Shown here: positions 1-7,862 of the stretch, in pieces | Position numbering within the stretch: the stretch's first letter is position 1 | How the letters are laid out: the number at the start of each line of letters is the position of its first letter | Source of the DNA: Amycolatopsis saalfeldensis | GTDB taxonomy: Bacteria; Actinomycetota; Actinomycetes; Mycobacteriales; Pseudonocardiaceae | DNA: 64,000 nucleotides | Assembly: GCF_900110575.1 (NCBI RefSeq) | Contig: NZ_FOEF01000005.1 | Coordinates: forward strand, 124,001 to 188,000 | Direction of reading: 5' to 3' | The notes under the pieces: model-generated | What the model was told of the DNA's origin: nothing | Seen by the model: the letters and a program-made list of their open reading frames with translations, nothing else | Database searches by the model: none | Translations under genes and position numbers: made by a program

Positions 1-1
1 C

Positions 2-205
2 GGTGCCGTGCTGGGCTCGCCGATCAACGCGCTCGTCTGGCTGGCCAACACCGTCGGCCCGCTCGGCGTGACCCTGGAGCCGGGGCACGTGGTGCTGCCG
101 GGCTCGATGACCCGGGCGCATCCGGTGCGTCCCGGCGACACTGTTGTCGCGACGATGGCCGGCCTTGGCAGCGTGACTGCCGTGTTTTCCGGGGAGGACG
201 CATGA
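2..205 (+). CDS. 2-hydroxypenta-2,4-dienoate hydratase-type protein, C-terminal part
   Basis: Only the last 67 codons are present; the 5' part lies before the window. The tail reads GSPINALVWLANTVGPLGV and then LEPGHVVLPGSM, which is the C-terminal core of the fumarylacetoacetase/MhpD-DmpE fold. In the meta-cleavage pathway this family hydrates 2-hydroxypenta-2,4-dienoate to 4-hydroxy-2-oxovalerate. The stop overlaps the ATG of the next gene (ATGA), so the two are translationally coupled. The downstream partner is the related decarboxylase, as in dmpE-dmpH. A 2-oxo-hept-3-ene-dioate hydratase cannot be excluded from this fragment. Confidence 0.72.
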   Translation, partial: GAVLGSPINALVWLANTVGPLGVTLEPGHVVLPGSMTRAHPVRPGDTVVATMAGLGSVTAVFSGEDA

Positions 206-963
206 GTTCCGGCATCCGCGAGGCGGCCGCGGAGCTGCTCTCCAGGACGGAAGCACGCGCGCCGTTGACCGAGTCGTGGCCCGAGCTGGACGTCGCGACG
301 GCGTACGCCATCCAGGACGAGGCCCTGCGCCTGCGCCGGGAGCGCGGCGAAACGCTGGTGGGCGTCAAGCTCGGGCTCACCTCGCGCGCGAAACAGCAGC
401 GCATGGGCATCAACGAGCCCTTGCTGGGCTGGCTGACCGACGCGATGGTGCTGCCCGCCGGCGTTCCCGTCCCGCGGCTGATCCACCCGCGCGCCGAACC
501 TGAGCTGATCTTCGTGCTGGGCCGTCGCCTCGCGGGGCCGGGCGTGACGGCGGCGACGGCGCTGGCCGCGGTCTCCCACGTCTACGGCGGGATCGAGATC
601 ATCGACAGCCGCTACACCGATTACCGGTTCACCCTGCCGGACGTGGTGGCGGACAACGGTTCGTCCGCGTCGTTCACCCTCGGCCCGGTCGGCCTGCCAC
701 CGTCCTCAATGGACCTTTCGTTGGAGGCCGCGCTGCTGGAAGTCGACGGCCAGATCGTCGACACCGCGACGGGCGCCGCCGTCCAGGGCCATCCCGCCGA
801 GGCACTCGCCCTCGCCGCGAACGCGCTGGGAGCCCGCGGCCTCGCCTTGGAACCAGGCTGGCTGGTGCTGACGGGAGGCCTCACCGACGCGGTGGACCTG
901 CGCCCGGGCTCCCGCGTGGCTGCCCATTTCTCCCACTTGGGATCGGTGACGCTCGCCGGGTGA
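202..963 (+). CDS. 4-oxalocrotonate decarboxylase / 2-keto-4-pentenoate hydratase family protein
   Basis: 253 residues, the normal length for DmpH/XylI/MhpD enzymes. Visible family blocks are GVKLGLTSRAKQQRMGI near residue 53, which is typical of the decarboxylase branch, the acidic metal-site region HPRAEPELIFVLG and IEIIDSRY (about residues 94-135), and the C-terminal LEPGWLVLTGGLTDAV. It should decarboxylate 2-oxo-3-hexenedioate to 2-hydroxypentadienoate, the substrate of the hydratase encoded immediately upstream. The ATG overlaps the upstream stop. The two enzymes form a complex in characterised pathways; that this holds here is inference. Confidence 0.75.
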   Translation: MSSGIREAAAELLSRTEARAPLTESWPELDVATAYAIQDEALRLRRERGETLVGVKLGLTSRAKQQRMGINEPLLGWLTDAMVLPAGVPVPRLIHPRAEPELIFVLGRRLAGPGVTAATALAAVSHVYGGIEIIDSRYTDYRFTLPDVVADNGSSASFTLGPVGLPPSSMDLSLEAALLEVDGQIVDTATGAAVQGHPAEALALAANALGARGLALEPGWLVLTGGLTDAVDLRPGSRVAAHFSHLGSVTLAG

Positions 964-987
964 CCCTGTTGGCGTCCAGAGTTCGGG

Positions 988-1860
988 TCAGGGATTGGTG
1001 GCGGGCCGGTCGGCGATGCGGGTGATGCCGTCGATGACGCGGGGCCAGGCTTCGCGCGGGAGGTCGTGGCCCATACCGGGGACGACGTCCAGGTCGGCGC
1101 GCAGGGCGCGGGCCGTGGCGCGGCCGCCGGAGACGTGGACCAGGGGGTCCTGCGTGCCGTGGACGACGAGGGACGGGACGTCGAGCCGGCGCAGCGCGGA
1201 CGTGCGGTCGCGGGTCGAGACGATGGCGGCCAGTTGGCGGATGGCGCCGCCAGGGTGCACGCCGCGGTCGAAGGTTCGTTCGGCGCGCTCGCGCATTCGG
1301 TCCTCGTCGAACGGGTAGCCCGGCGAGCCGATCAGGCGGAACGTCTTGAGCAGCAGCGCGACGTACTCCTCGCGTGTGCGCGGTTGCGCTGCCAGCATCA
1401 TCGCCGCGGCGCGGGGGCTGGGGCGGCCCACCAGCCGGTTGCCGGTGGTGGACATGATCGACGTCAACGACAGCACGCGCTCCGGCCGGCGGATGGCGAG
1501 CGTTTGCGCGATCATGCCGCCCATCGACGCGCCGGCTACGTGCGCTTGCTTGATGTCGAGCGCGTCGAGCAGGCCGGCGGCGTCGTCGGCGAGGTCGGCG
1601 ATCGTGTAAGGGGCGGATCGCAGCAGGTAGGCGCGCGGCAGGTTCGCGCGCCCGGCCATCCGTGACGACCGGCCGACGTCCCGGTTGTCGAAGCGGATGA
1701 CGCGGAAGCCGCGGGCGGCCAAGCCTTCGCAGAACTCGTCGTCCCACCAGATCATCGGTGCGGCCAGGCCCATGATGAGCAGCAGCGGCCGCCCTGAGGG
1801 GTCGCCGAACGTTTCGTGACAGAGCGTCACGCCGTTGGCCTCGATCATGGACTCGCTCAT
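988..1860 (-). CDS. alpha/beta-fold hydrolase
   Basis: 290 residues with a full alpha/beta-hydrolase core. The oxyanion region is LLLIMGLAAP, the nucleophile elbow is GASMGG, the acid lies in HGTQDPLV, and the catalytic His is in GMGHDL near the C-terminus. The FDNRDVGRS block and overall length resemble RdmC-type methylesterases and several aromatic-degradation hydrolases. Substrate is not predictable. It converges on the 202-963 gene and is followed on its own strand by no close gene, so involvement in the neighbouring meta pathway is only a possibility. Confidence 0.8.
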   Translation of the reverse strand: MSESMIEANGVTLCHETFGDPSGRPLLLIMGLAAPMIWWDDEFCEGLAARGFRVIRFDNRDVGRSSRMAGRANLPRAYLLRSAPYTIADLADDAAGLLDALDIKQAHVAGASMGGMIAQTLAIRRPERVLSLTSIMSTTGNRLVGRPSPRAAAMMLAAQPRTREEYVALLLKTFRLIGSPGYPFDEDRMRERAERTFDRGVHPGGAIRQLAAIVSTRDRTSALRRLDVPSLVVHGTQDPLVHVSGGRATARALRADLDVVPGMGHDLPREAWPRVIDGITRIADRPATNP

Positions 1861-1872
1861 GGTTTCAGTGTT

Positions 1873-2361
1873 TCACTCCTCGACCGCGTTGGGCTGCTCG
1901 GCTTCGCGGGTGTAGCGGGCGCGCAGGAACGGGGTGAACTCGGTGGCCTGGCCGAGGTTCACGTCGATCTCGTGGGTGAGGACGTCGCCCTCCGGCGTCA
2001 GCCGATGACGGGCGACGCCGCGTGGGGTCGTCTTTTCCAGGTGCAGCGTGCCTCCCGTCCACCCGCCGCGACCGGGTGCGGCGGGTGGGAAACCGTAGCT
2101 GTCGAAGCCGTACCAGAGGGTCTCGCCGGTTTCCGGGTCGACGGTGAAAATGTTGTGGCCCAACAGTTTTGATCCGTCTTCGCGTGTCTGCTCGTAGTCC
2201 TGCAGCACGGCGAAACCGTCGAGCGCCGGCCGGTACTGGCAGGTGGCCGTCGCGATGGCGGCGGGCGCCCACGGTGACGCGGCGAGCTCCTCGGTACCGG
2301 CCCAATCGCCGACGAGCGCGGTGAGGGCTCTGTGCGCTTCGCCTCGGGTGGGGTTGTTCAT
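1873..2361 (-). CDS. DUF1579-like protein
   Basis: 162 residues. The pattern ALVGDWAGTEELAASPW, followed by a tyrosine-rich LDGFAVLQDYEQ, IFTVDPETGETLWYGFDS and GGTLHLEKTT, is that of the DUF1579 beta-barrel family, whose function is not established. It is divergent from a MarR gene with 54 bp between the starts. That gap holds a perfect CGACAGG-TG-CCTGTCG inverted repeat, so MarR control is likely. A Shine-Dalgarno-like CGGAG precedes the ATG. Confidence 0.65.
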   Translation of the reverse strand: MNNPTRGEAHRALTALVGDWAGTEELAASPWAPAAIATATCQYRPALDGFAVLQDYEQTREDGSKLLGHNIFTVDPETGETLWYGFDSYGFPPAAPGRGGWTGGTLHLEKTTPRGVARHRLTPEGDVLTHEIDVNLGQATEFTPFLRARYTREAEQPNAVEE

Positions 2362-2380
2362 CGGTCGGCTCCGTTCATTT

Positions 2381-2396
2381 CGACAGGTGCCTGTCG
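2381..2396. promoter_or_regulatory. putative MarR operator between divergent genes
   Basis: CGACAGG and CCTGTCG form a perfect 7-bp inverted repeat around a TG centre. It sits between the ATG of the DUF1579 gene (2361) and that of the MarR gene (2416). Size and position fit a MarR dimer site that represses both genes; binding is inferred. Confidence 0.6.
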
Positions 2397-2415
2397 ATGT
2401 GCGAGGCTAGCAGGT

Positions 2416-2868
2416 ATGACACGGAGGTCCGCCCGAGCCGAAACACTCACCAGACTCGTCAACGAGGTCTTCCTCTCGAACGGCGCCCTGCTGGCGGCCG
2501 GCGACGTGCTGGCGGGCGAGGTCGGGCTGACTGCGACGCAGTGGCAGGTGGTCGGCTTTCTGGAGGACGGCCCCGTCTCCGCCGCCGAACTGGCCCGCCG
2601 CCGCGGCTTGCGGCGCCAGAGCGTGCAGGAGACGGTGAACCGCTTGCTGCGTAACGGAATGCTGACGCGGCTCGACAATCCCGCCGACGGTCGCGCGCCA
2701 TTGCTCCACCTGACCCCGGCAGCCCGCGCCGCCCTGTCGACCTTGGGCCGCCGCCAAGCGAAGTGGGCGGATGGGGTGGCGTCTGGGATAGCGCCGGACG
2801 ATCTGGCGGCGACGCTGCGGACCTTGCGGGCGCTGCGGGAACGACTGGCTGATGGGGTGGCGGAGTAG
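2416..2868 (+). CDS. MarR-family transcriptional regulator
   Basis: 150 residues from the ATG at 2416. A longer in-frame reading from 2332 would overlap the divergent gene and the operator, so the shorter start is preferred. The winged helix is clear: LTATQWQVVGFLEDGPVSAA, LARRRGLRRQSVQETVNRLL and the wing NPADGRAPLLHLT. It probably represses itself and the divergent DUF1579 gene through the palindrome at 2381-2396. The ligand is unknown. The G-rich repeat tract begins at its stop codon. Confidence 0.82.
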   Translation: MTRRSARAETLTRLVNEVFLSNGALLAAGDVLAGEVGLTATQWQVVGFLEDGPVSAAELARRRGLRRQSVQETVNRLLRNGMLTRLDNPADGRAPLLHLTPAARAALSTLGRRQAKWADGVASGIAPDDLAATLRTLRALRERLADGVAE

Positions 2869-3520
2869 AGGGTGGCGAGTGGCTGGGGCCGGGCTGCGGT
2901 GGAGAAGTCGGCTTGCGCCATGTGGCTACTGGCGTGTGGTGGTTGGGGGTGCGGCCGCGGTAGGCGTCTAGTCGGGCTGTCGCGGTGGCTGAGGTGCGGT
3001 GGCCGCGGCGGTTTGGCGGGTGCCCGGGGTCCCTGCGACTGGCTTGCGGCGACGGTGGTTGGGGTGCGGCGGCGGTGGGTGCGCAGGTGTGTGGACGTGG
3101 TGACTGGCTTGTGGTCGTGGTGGCTGGGGGTGGGGCCGCGGTAGGCGTGCTGTCGGTTTTCGCGGTGGATTGTTTGTGGTGGCGGTGGCTGAGTTGTGGT
3201 GGCAGCGGGCGCGCGGATGCCGACCGGTGTGCGCCCGCGGCGTTTGGCTTCCGGACGTGGCGGCGGGTTCGCGGGCATGGTGACTGGGCTTGCGGTCTTC
3301 GCGGCTGAAGTGCTGACTCGGTGGGTGCAGGCGCGCCGGCATAGTGGCTGGTGAGTGGTGGCGGGCATGCGGACATGGCGGGCGGGTGTGCGGACATGGT
3401 GGCTGGCGAGCGGCCGTCGTGGCGGGCGTGCGGGCGCGGTGGCTGGTGAGCGGACATCGTGGCTGGTGTGTGGGCATGGTGGGCGGTGCGCGGCCGCAGC
3501 GGTTGGGATGCGGGCGCGGG

Positions 3521-3620
3521 GGGCTGGAGTGTGGAGGCGGGGACTGGAGTGTGGAAGTGGGGGCTGGAGTGTGGAGGCGGGGACTGGAGTGTGGAAGTGG
3601 GGACTGGCGGGCGGAAGTCG
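3521..3620. repeat. 20-bp tandem repeats with an exact 40-bp duplication
   Basis: Four consecutive 20-bp units of form GGNCTGGAGTGTGGANGNGG, plus a fifth degenerate unit. The units alternate between two versions, so 3521-3560 and 3561-3600 are identical over 40 bp. Zero divergence shows a recent duplication by slippage or unequal exchange. Confidence 0.85.
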
Positions 3621-3756
3621 GGACTGTCTTGCGGCGACTGTGCCAGCGCTACTGCCAGCGCAGGCGCAGGCGACGGCGAGTGTGAAGGCGGGCGGGAGCG
3701 TCGGCGGGTTGAGTTGTTGGTGAATTGCTTGCCGCCTAAAGGAATTCCGACACGCA

Positions 3757-3771
3757 TGGACGGTTCGTCCA
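3757..3771. promoter_or_regulatory. short inverted repeat upstream of the beta-glucosidase gene
   Basis: TGGACG and CGTCCA form a perfect 6-bp inverted repeat around GTT, about 200 bp upstream of the GH3 gene, just where the G-skewed tract ends. It may be an operator; nothing else supports that. Confidence 0.25.
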
Positions 3772-3961
3772 GTGGGGCGTGCGCGGCTGCCGCGCCGTGG
3801 CGGGTGGCAGGTGGGGTTGCTGGTAAGGCAAAAGAGGGTGAAAGTGCCCGGTGGGAGAGCGTGGAAGGCCGGAGCGGTGAAGGCATGAGCGTGGCGGCGC
3901 GGGAGGTGGCGCCGAAAAGAGCCGGGGATGTCGATCGTGGTAACAGGGTGGTGACTTGAGC

Positions 3962-3967
3962 TAGTCT
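3962..3967 (+). promoter_or_regulatory. -10 hexamer of a leaderless promoter
   Basis: TAGTCT ends 7 nt before the GTG at 3975. No Shine-Dalgarno sequence lies between them, so the transcript should start at or next to the start codon. Confidence 0.5.
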
Positions 3968-3974
3968 CCGGCTG

Positions 3975-6410
3975 GTGACTCGTGACCTGGACGCCCTGTT
4001 GAACGAGCTGGACCTCGAGACCAAAACGCGCCTGCTTGCCGGGGCGTCCGTCTGGTCGTTGCCGGCGGTGCCGGGGATCGGGCTTGGGGCGGTGGTTTTC
4101 TCGGATGGGCCGGTTGGGGTGCGTGGGGTGCAGTGGAGTGCCGACGATCCCTCGGTGACGTTGCCGAGCCCGACGGCGTTGGCTGCCACGTGGGATCCTG
4201 CGCTCGCGAGGCGGGTTGGCGGGCTGCTTGCGGGCGAGGCGCGGCGCAAGGGGGTGCACGTGCTGCTCGCGCCCACCGTCAACCTGCATCGGTCGCCGCT
4301 TGGCGGGCGGCACTTCGAGTGCTACTCCGAGGATCCGCTGCTGACCGGGCTGATCGGCGCCGGGTACGTGATCGGGGTGCAGGCGGGTGGGGTGGGTGTC
4401 ACCGTGAAGCACTTCGTGGCCAACGATTCCGAGACCGAGCGCCTCACCGTGGACGTGCACGTGGCCGAGCGCACCCTGCGCGAACTCTACCTCGCGCCCT
4501 TCGAAACCATTGTGCGCCAAGCAAAGCCCTGGGGCGTGATGGCCGCCTACAACAGCGTGAACGGCCGCACCATGACCGAGCACGACGCACTCGTCAACGG
4601 CGTGCTGCGCCGCGAGTGGGGCTTCGACGGGGTGGTGGTCTCGGACTGGCTCGCCGCGCGCGACACCGTCGGCGCGGCCCGGGGCGGGCTCGACATCGCG
4701 ATGCCCGGACCGAACAGCGTCTACGGCGAGCGCCTCGCCGAGGCCGTGCGCGCCGGCAAGATCAGCCCGAAACGGGTGGACGCCATGGTCCGGCGGGTCC
4801 TGCTGCTGGCCGAGCGCACGCACGCGTTCACCGACCAGAAGCCGCCGAATCCGTCCGAAGTAGACGGAAACGCGCTGGCGCAGGAAGTCGCGCAGCGGTC
4901 GTTTGTGCTGCTGCGCAATGGGTTTTCGCACAAGGAAAGACCCGTGCTCCCGCTCGAGGAGCCGAAAAGCATCGCGCTCATCGGCGCCCTCGCGGCCGAC
5001 CCCAAGATCCTCGGCGGTGGCAGTGCCACCGTGTTCCCCGAACACATCGTCTCCCCTCTGGACGGCCTGCGGGCCGCTCTTCCTCACGGCACCGAGCTGC
5101 GTTACGCCGTCGGTGCCGACCCGCGAACGACGTTACCGCCGGCCACCGACAATTTCCGGCTCCGCGCGATGGTGCACGACGCCGGCGGCTCCGAGCTCGC
5201 CACTTTTGCCCTCAGAGAAGGGAAAATCGACTGGATCGGCGAGCTGCCGCGCGGCCTCGAACTGGCCACGCTCGACTCGGTGGACATCGCCGGCACGTTC
5301 ACCCCGACGGTCTCCGGCGTCCACACCTTCGGCATCACCGGCCTCGGCCACCTCACGCTGCGGGTCGGCCGCCAGACGCTGTTCGACGGCCCCAGCATCC
5401 CGTCCGGCGACATCTTCGCCGCGATCATGAAGGTGCGCGAGCACCGCCGGGAAATCGAGCTGGCGGCCGGAAAGCCGGTCGACGTCCGGCTCACCTACCG
5501 CGTGCCCAAGGAGCTGCGCGCGTTCGCCCAGGGTTCGTTCGCGTGGCTCGTTTTCGGGCTCGGGCACCAGGAACCGGCGCCGGACGAGGACGCCACGCTG
5601 AAGGAGGCGGTCCGGCTGGCCGGGCAGTCCGAGGTCGCGGTGGTCGTCGTCGGCACCACCGCGGAGGTCGAGAGCGAGGGCTTCGACCGCGCTTCCCTGC
5701 GGCTGCCCGGGCGTCAGGACGAGCTGGTGGCGAAGGTCGCCGCGGCCAATCCGAACACCATCGTGGTGGTCAACGCGGGCGCGCCGGTGGAGCTGCCGTG
5801 GCGCGAGGACGTCGCCGCGATCCTGCTCACCTGGTTCCCCGGCCAGGCCGGCGGGGCCGCGCTCGCGAGTGTCCTCTTCGGACACGAGGAGCCCGGCGGC
5901 CGCCTGCCGACCACCTGGCCCGCGACGCTCGCGCAGAGCCCGGTCACGAATGTCCAGCCCCACCAGGGAATCCTCGAGTACGACGAGGGTGTCTTCATCG
6001 GCTACCGCGCCGCACCGCCGGACACCGCGTACTGCTTCGGCCACGGCCTCGGCTACACCACCTGGAGTTACGACGACCTCGCCGTCGCCCCGACGCCCGA
6101 AGGCGGTGCGGCCGTTCGCGTGCGGCTGCGCAACACCGGCGACCGCGCGGGCCGCGAAGTCGTCCAGATCTACCTCTCCCCGGCGCAGCCCGACGCGGAG
6201 CGACCGGTCCGCTGGCTCGCGGGTTTCGCGTCGGTCGAAGCCGGCCCCGGCGGTGGCGTCACCGCGCTGATCCACGTCGAGCCGCGCGCCGCGGAGACCT
6301 GGCGGGCCGGCGCCTGGCGGCACAACGGCGGCGAGTACGTCTTCGAGGCCTCCCATTCCAGCGTCGAACCCCGGCTCAGCACCACGGCGACGCTCGGGAA
6401 AATCCGTTGA
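3975..6410 (+). CDS. GH3 beta-glucosidase with inserted PA14-like domain
   Basis: 811 residues in the GH3 multi-domain order: N-terminal barrel (1-285), alpha/beta sandwich (about 300-690) interrupted by a PA14-like beta domain (about 395-540), and a C-terminal fibronectin III-like domain (about 705-800). KHFVAND at 145-151 is the substrate-binding block, and Asp224 in VVSDW is the expected nucleophile. The acid/base residue probably lies in the sandwich domain near EGFDRASLRLPG (about 565). No signal peptide is seen, so it is likely cytoplasmic and acts on imported or diffusible beta-glucosides. Start GTG at 3975 is supported by the -10 box 7 nt upstream. Confidence 0.9.
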   Translation: MTRDLDALLNELDLETKTRLLAGASVWSLPAVPGIGLGAVVFSDGPVGVRGVQWSADDPSVTLPSPTALAATWDPALARRVGGLLAGEARRKGVHVLLAPTVNLHRSPLGGRHFECYSEDPLLTGLIGAGYVIGVQAGGVGVTVKHFVANDSETERLTVDVHVAERTLRELYLAPFETIVRQAKPWGVMAAYNSVNGRTMTEHDALVNGVLRREWGFDGVVVSDWLAARDTVGAARGGLDIAMPGPNSVYGERLAEAVRAGKISPKRVDAMVRRVLLLAERTHAFTDQKPPNPSEVDGNALAQEVAQRSFVLLRNGFSHKERPVLPLEEPKSIALIGALAADPKILGGGSATVFPEHIVSPLDGLRAALPHGTELRYAVGADPRTTLPPATDNFRLRAMVHDAGGSELATFALREGKIDWIGELPRGLELATLDSVDIAGTFTPTVSGVHTFGITGLGHLTLRVGRQTLFDGPSIPSGDIFAAIMKVREHRREIELAAGKPVDVRLTYRVPKELRAFAQGSFAWLVFGLGHQEPAPDEDATLKEAVRLAGQSEVAVVVVGTTAEVESEGFDRASLRLPGRQDELVAKVAAANPNTIVVVNAGAPVELPWREDVAAILLTWFPGQAGGAALASVLFGHEEPGGRLPTTWPATLAQSPVTNVQPHQGILEYDEGVFIGYRAAPPDTAYCFGHGLGYTTWSYDDLAVAPTPEGGAAVRVRLRNTGDRAGREVVQIYLSPAQPDAERPVRWLAGFASVEAGPGGGVTALIHVEPRAAETWRAGAWRHNGGEYVFEASHSSVEPRLSTTATLGKIR

Positions 6411-6593
6411 CCGCACGGGCCGGCACCTTCGCGAGACCAGAAGGGAGGTGGGGCCGGTGTCCGGTTACTCGTTTTCACTTCCCTGCCCACCACCGGTCTC
6501 GTCGGCCGCGGCCTGCTCGGGCAGGACTACGCCGAACAAGCCGCCCGCGGTCAGTACCGCCCGGAGTGGGCCTGGGTCGCGCTGCGTGAAGGC

Positions 6594-7328
6594 GTGGTCG
6601 TGGCCCGCGCCGCCTGGTGGGGCGAGCCGGACGCCGAAGTCCCCGTCGTGCTGGACTGGCTCGACTTCACCGACTTCGACGCCGCCGTCCACCTCCTCCG
6701 CACCGCGGCGTGGCGGGCCGAGTTCTCCCTGCTGACGCCGCCGGGCTGGCGTGACCGCGCCGACGTCGCCGAGGAGGTCGCCGAGCGGATCCAGGCGGTC
6801 GAGGCCGTCGGGCTGGAGTTCCTGGTCGAGCGCTACTTCTACGACTGGACGCCCGAGCACGGCCTGCCATCGAAACCCGGCCTCCTCACCTTCCGGCCCG
6901 AGCCGGACGACGACGTGGTCCTCGAGGTCTTCCGGCGCATCCACGTGGGCAGCCTCGACGCCCACGTCCGCCGCACCGTCGAAGAGCATGGCCTGGACGC
7001 CGCCGCGCGAGAGGATCTGGACATCCTGCGCGGAATGCCGGGCCCACGGGACTGGTGGCGCCTCGCATACGCGCGCGAGGGCGACCTCGTCGGCCTCATC
7101 GCGCCCACCAGGAATCCGCACGCCCACGTGGTCGGCTACGTCGCTGTGGTGCCCGAACACCGTGGCCACGGCTACGCCTACGACCTGCTGGTGGAGACGA
7201 CCCACGAGCTGACCGGACACGGGGCCGAGCGGATCGTGGCGGGCACCGATGTCGCGAACGTCCCCATGGCGGCCGCGTTCGCCAAGGCCGGTTACCCCGT
7301 GCGGGCCCATCGGATCGATCTGGTCTGA
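6594..7328 (+). CDS. GNAT-family acetyltransferase, 5' end anomalous
   Basis: The C-terminal half carries a GNAT core: LVGLIAPT, VVGYVAVVPEHRGHGYAYDLL with the acetyl-CoA loop RGHGYA, and NVPMAAAFAKAGYPV. The first start codon in this frame is GTG 6594. The same frame remains convincingly coding upstream to about 6470, reading TTGLVGRGLLGQDYAEQAA and YRPEWAWVALREG, but without ATG, GTG or TTG. A strong ribosome-binding site (AAGGGAGG, 6441-6448) and a GTG at 6457 exist in a different frame. Either a frameshift separates start from body or a rare start is used. Acceptor substrate is unknown. Confidence 0.7.
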   Translation: MVVARAAWWGEPDAEVPVVLDWLDFTDFDAAVHLLRTAAWRAEFSLLTPPGWRDRADVAEEVAERIQAVEAVGLEFLVERYFYDWTPEHGLPSKPGLLTFRPEPDDDVVLEVFRRIHVGSLDAHVRRTVEEHGLDAAAREDLDILRGMPGPRDWWRLAYAREGDLVGLIAPTRNPHAHVVGYVAVVPEHRGHGYAYDLLVETTHELTGHGAERIVAGTDVANVPMAAAFAKAGYPVRAHRIDLV

Positions 7329-7393
7329 CGGTGTGAGCAGCGTGTACTCTCCTCGCTAGAGCGATCTATCTAGTCGTCAGGGGGCGAGGAATA

Positions 7394-7843
7394 GTGGACG
7401 TTCTCAAGGAAAAAGGCCTCACGCCGTTGCGGGTGATCCTGGGGTTCACGCTGCTCAGCACGGTCCTGCACTACTCGCACAATGTCGTCCGCGCGCAGGA
7501 CTACCCGCAGATCCAGGGCATCAGCGTCCTGGCGACGCAGATAGTGGTCGCGTTCGGCTGGGTCCTGTTCACGACGTTCGGCGTGCTCGGCTACCGCGAC
7601 TACCGGCACGGCCGCTACTGGCGCGCGCTGGCGTTCCTGCTGGTCTACTCGCTTTCGGGGCTCGCCAGCGCCGGCCACTTCCTGGTGGGCACGCTGCACA
7701 TCCCGGCGTTCTGGTACGCCACGGTCTTCACCGACGCGGCCTCCGCGCTGGCCCTGTGGATCTTCGTCTGCTGGGCGGCCGTCCGGCTCAACCGGGTGAG
7801 TGCCGTCGATCAAGTCCTACAGAACATTGACGTTGGTCACTGA
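7394..7843 (+). CDS. small four-helix integral membrane protein
   Basis: 149 residues starting at GTG 7394 behind GGGGCGAGGA. Four hydrophobic helices are visible: about 12-28 (LRVILGFTLLSTVL), 43-65, 78-97 and 108-130. A conserved-looking HYSHN lies after helix 1 and GHFLVG between helices 3 and 4. I do not recognise a characterised family. Its stop lies inside the predicted -35/-10 region of boxC, so the two genes are probably transcribed separately. Confidence 0.65.
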   Translation: MDVLKEKGLTPLRVILGFTLLSTVLHYSHNVVRAQDYPQIQGISVLATQIVVAFGWVLFTTFGVLGYRDYRHGRYWRALAFLLVYSLSGLASAGHFLVGTLHIPAFWYATVFTDAASALALWIFVCWAAVRLNRVSAVDQVLQNIDVGH

Positions 7844-7855
7844 TGTGTAGACAAT
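7827..7855 (+). promoter_or_regulatory. boxC promoter (-35 TTGACG, -10 GACAAT)
   Basis: TTGACG (7827-7832), a 17-bp spacer and GACAAT (7850-7855) make a good sigma-70-type promoter. The -10 ends 7 nt before the boxC GTG (7863), which predicts a leaderless mRNA for the benzoate cluster. It overlaps the end of the preceding gene. Confidence 0.65.
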
Positions 7856-7862
7856 CGATGGG

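Larger units (their letters stand above)
2869..3960. repeat. 1.1-kb gene-free, G-skewed degenerate repeat tract
   Basis: The whole gap between the MarR and beta-glucosidase genes is filled with GGTGG, GGCTGG and GTGCGG-type blocks, all G-rich on the plus strand. A roughly 180-bp diverged tandem duplication can be seen: 2941-2967 matches 3122-3148 at 25 of 27 positions. A second zone (about 3340-3480) repeats a GCGGACATGGTGGCTGG-like unit. Open frames across it give only low-complexity Gly/Trp/Arg or His/Pro/Thr peptides in several frames at once, so I do not call a gene. The many short G runs could form quadruplexes. Confidence 0.7.

Noticed and set aside
3521..3620. Could the regular 20-bp repeats be a CRISPR array?
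   Set aside because: The units are contiguous without spacers, alternate between two forms, and no cas genes are near.
2358..5087. 909-codon minus-strand open frame (and a 607-codon one in another frame)
   Set aside because: It is antisense to the MarR and GH3 genes at its ends, and its middle encodes only His/Pro/Thr low-complexity text from the G-rich repeats. Real genes in other frames explain the openness.
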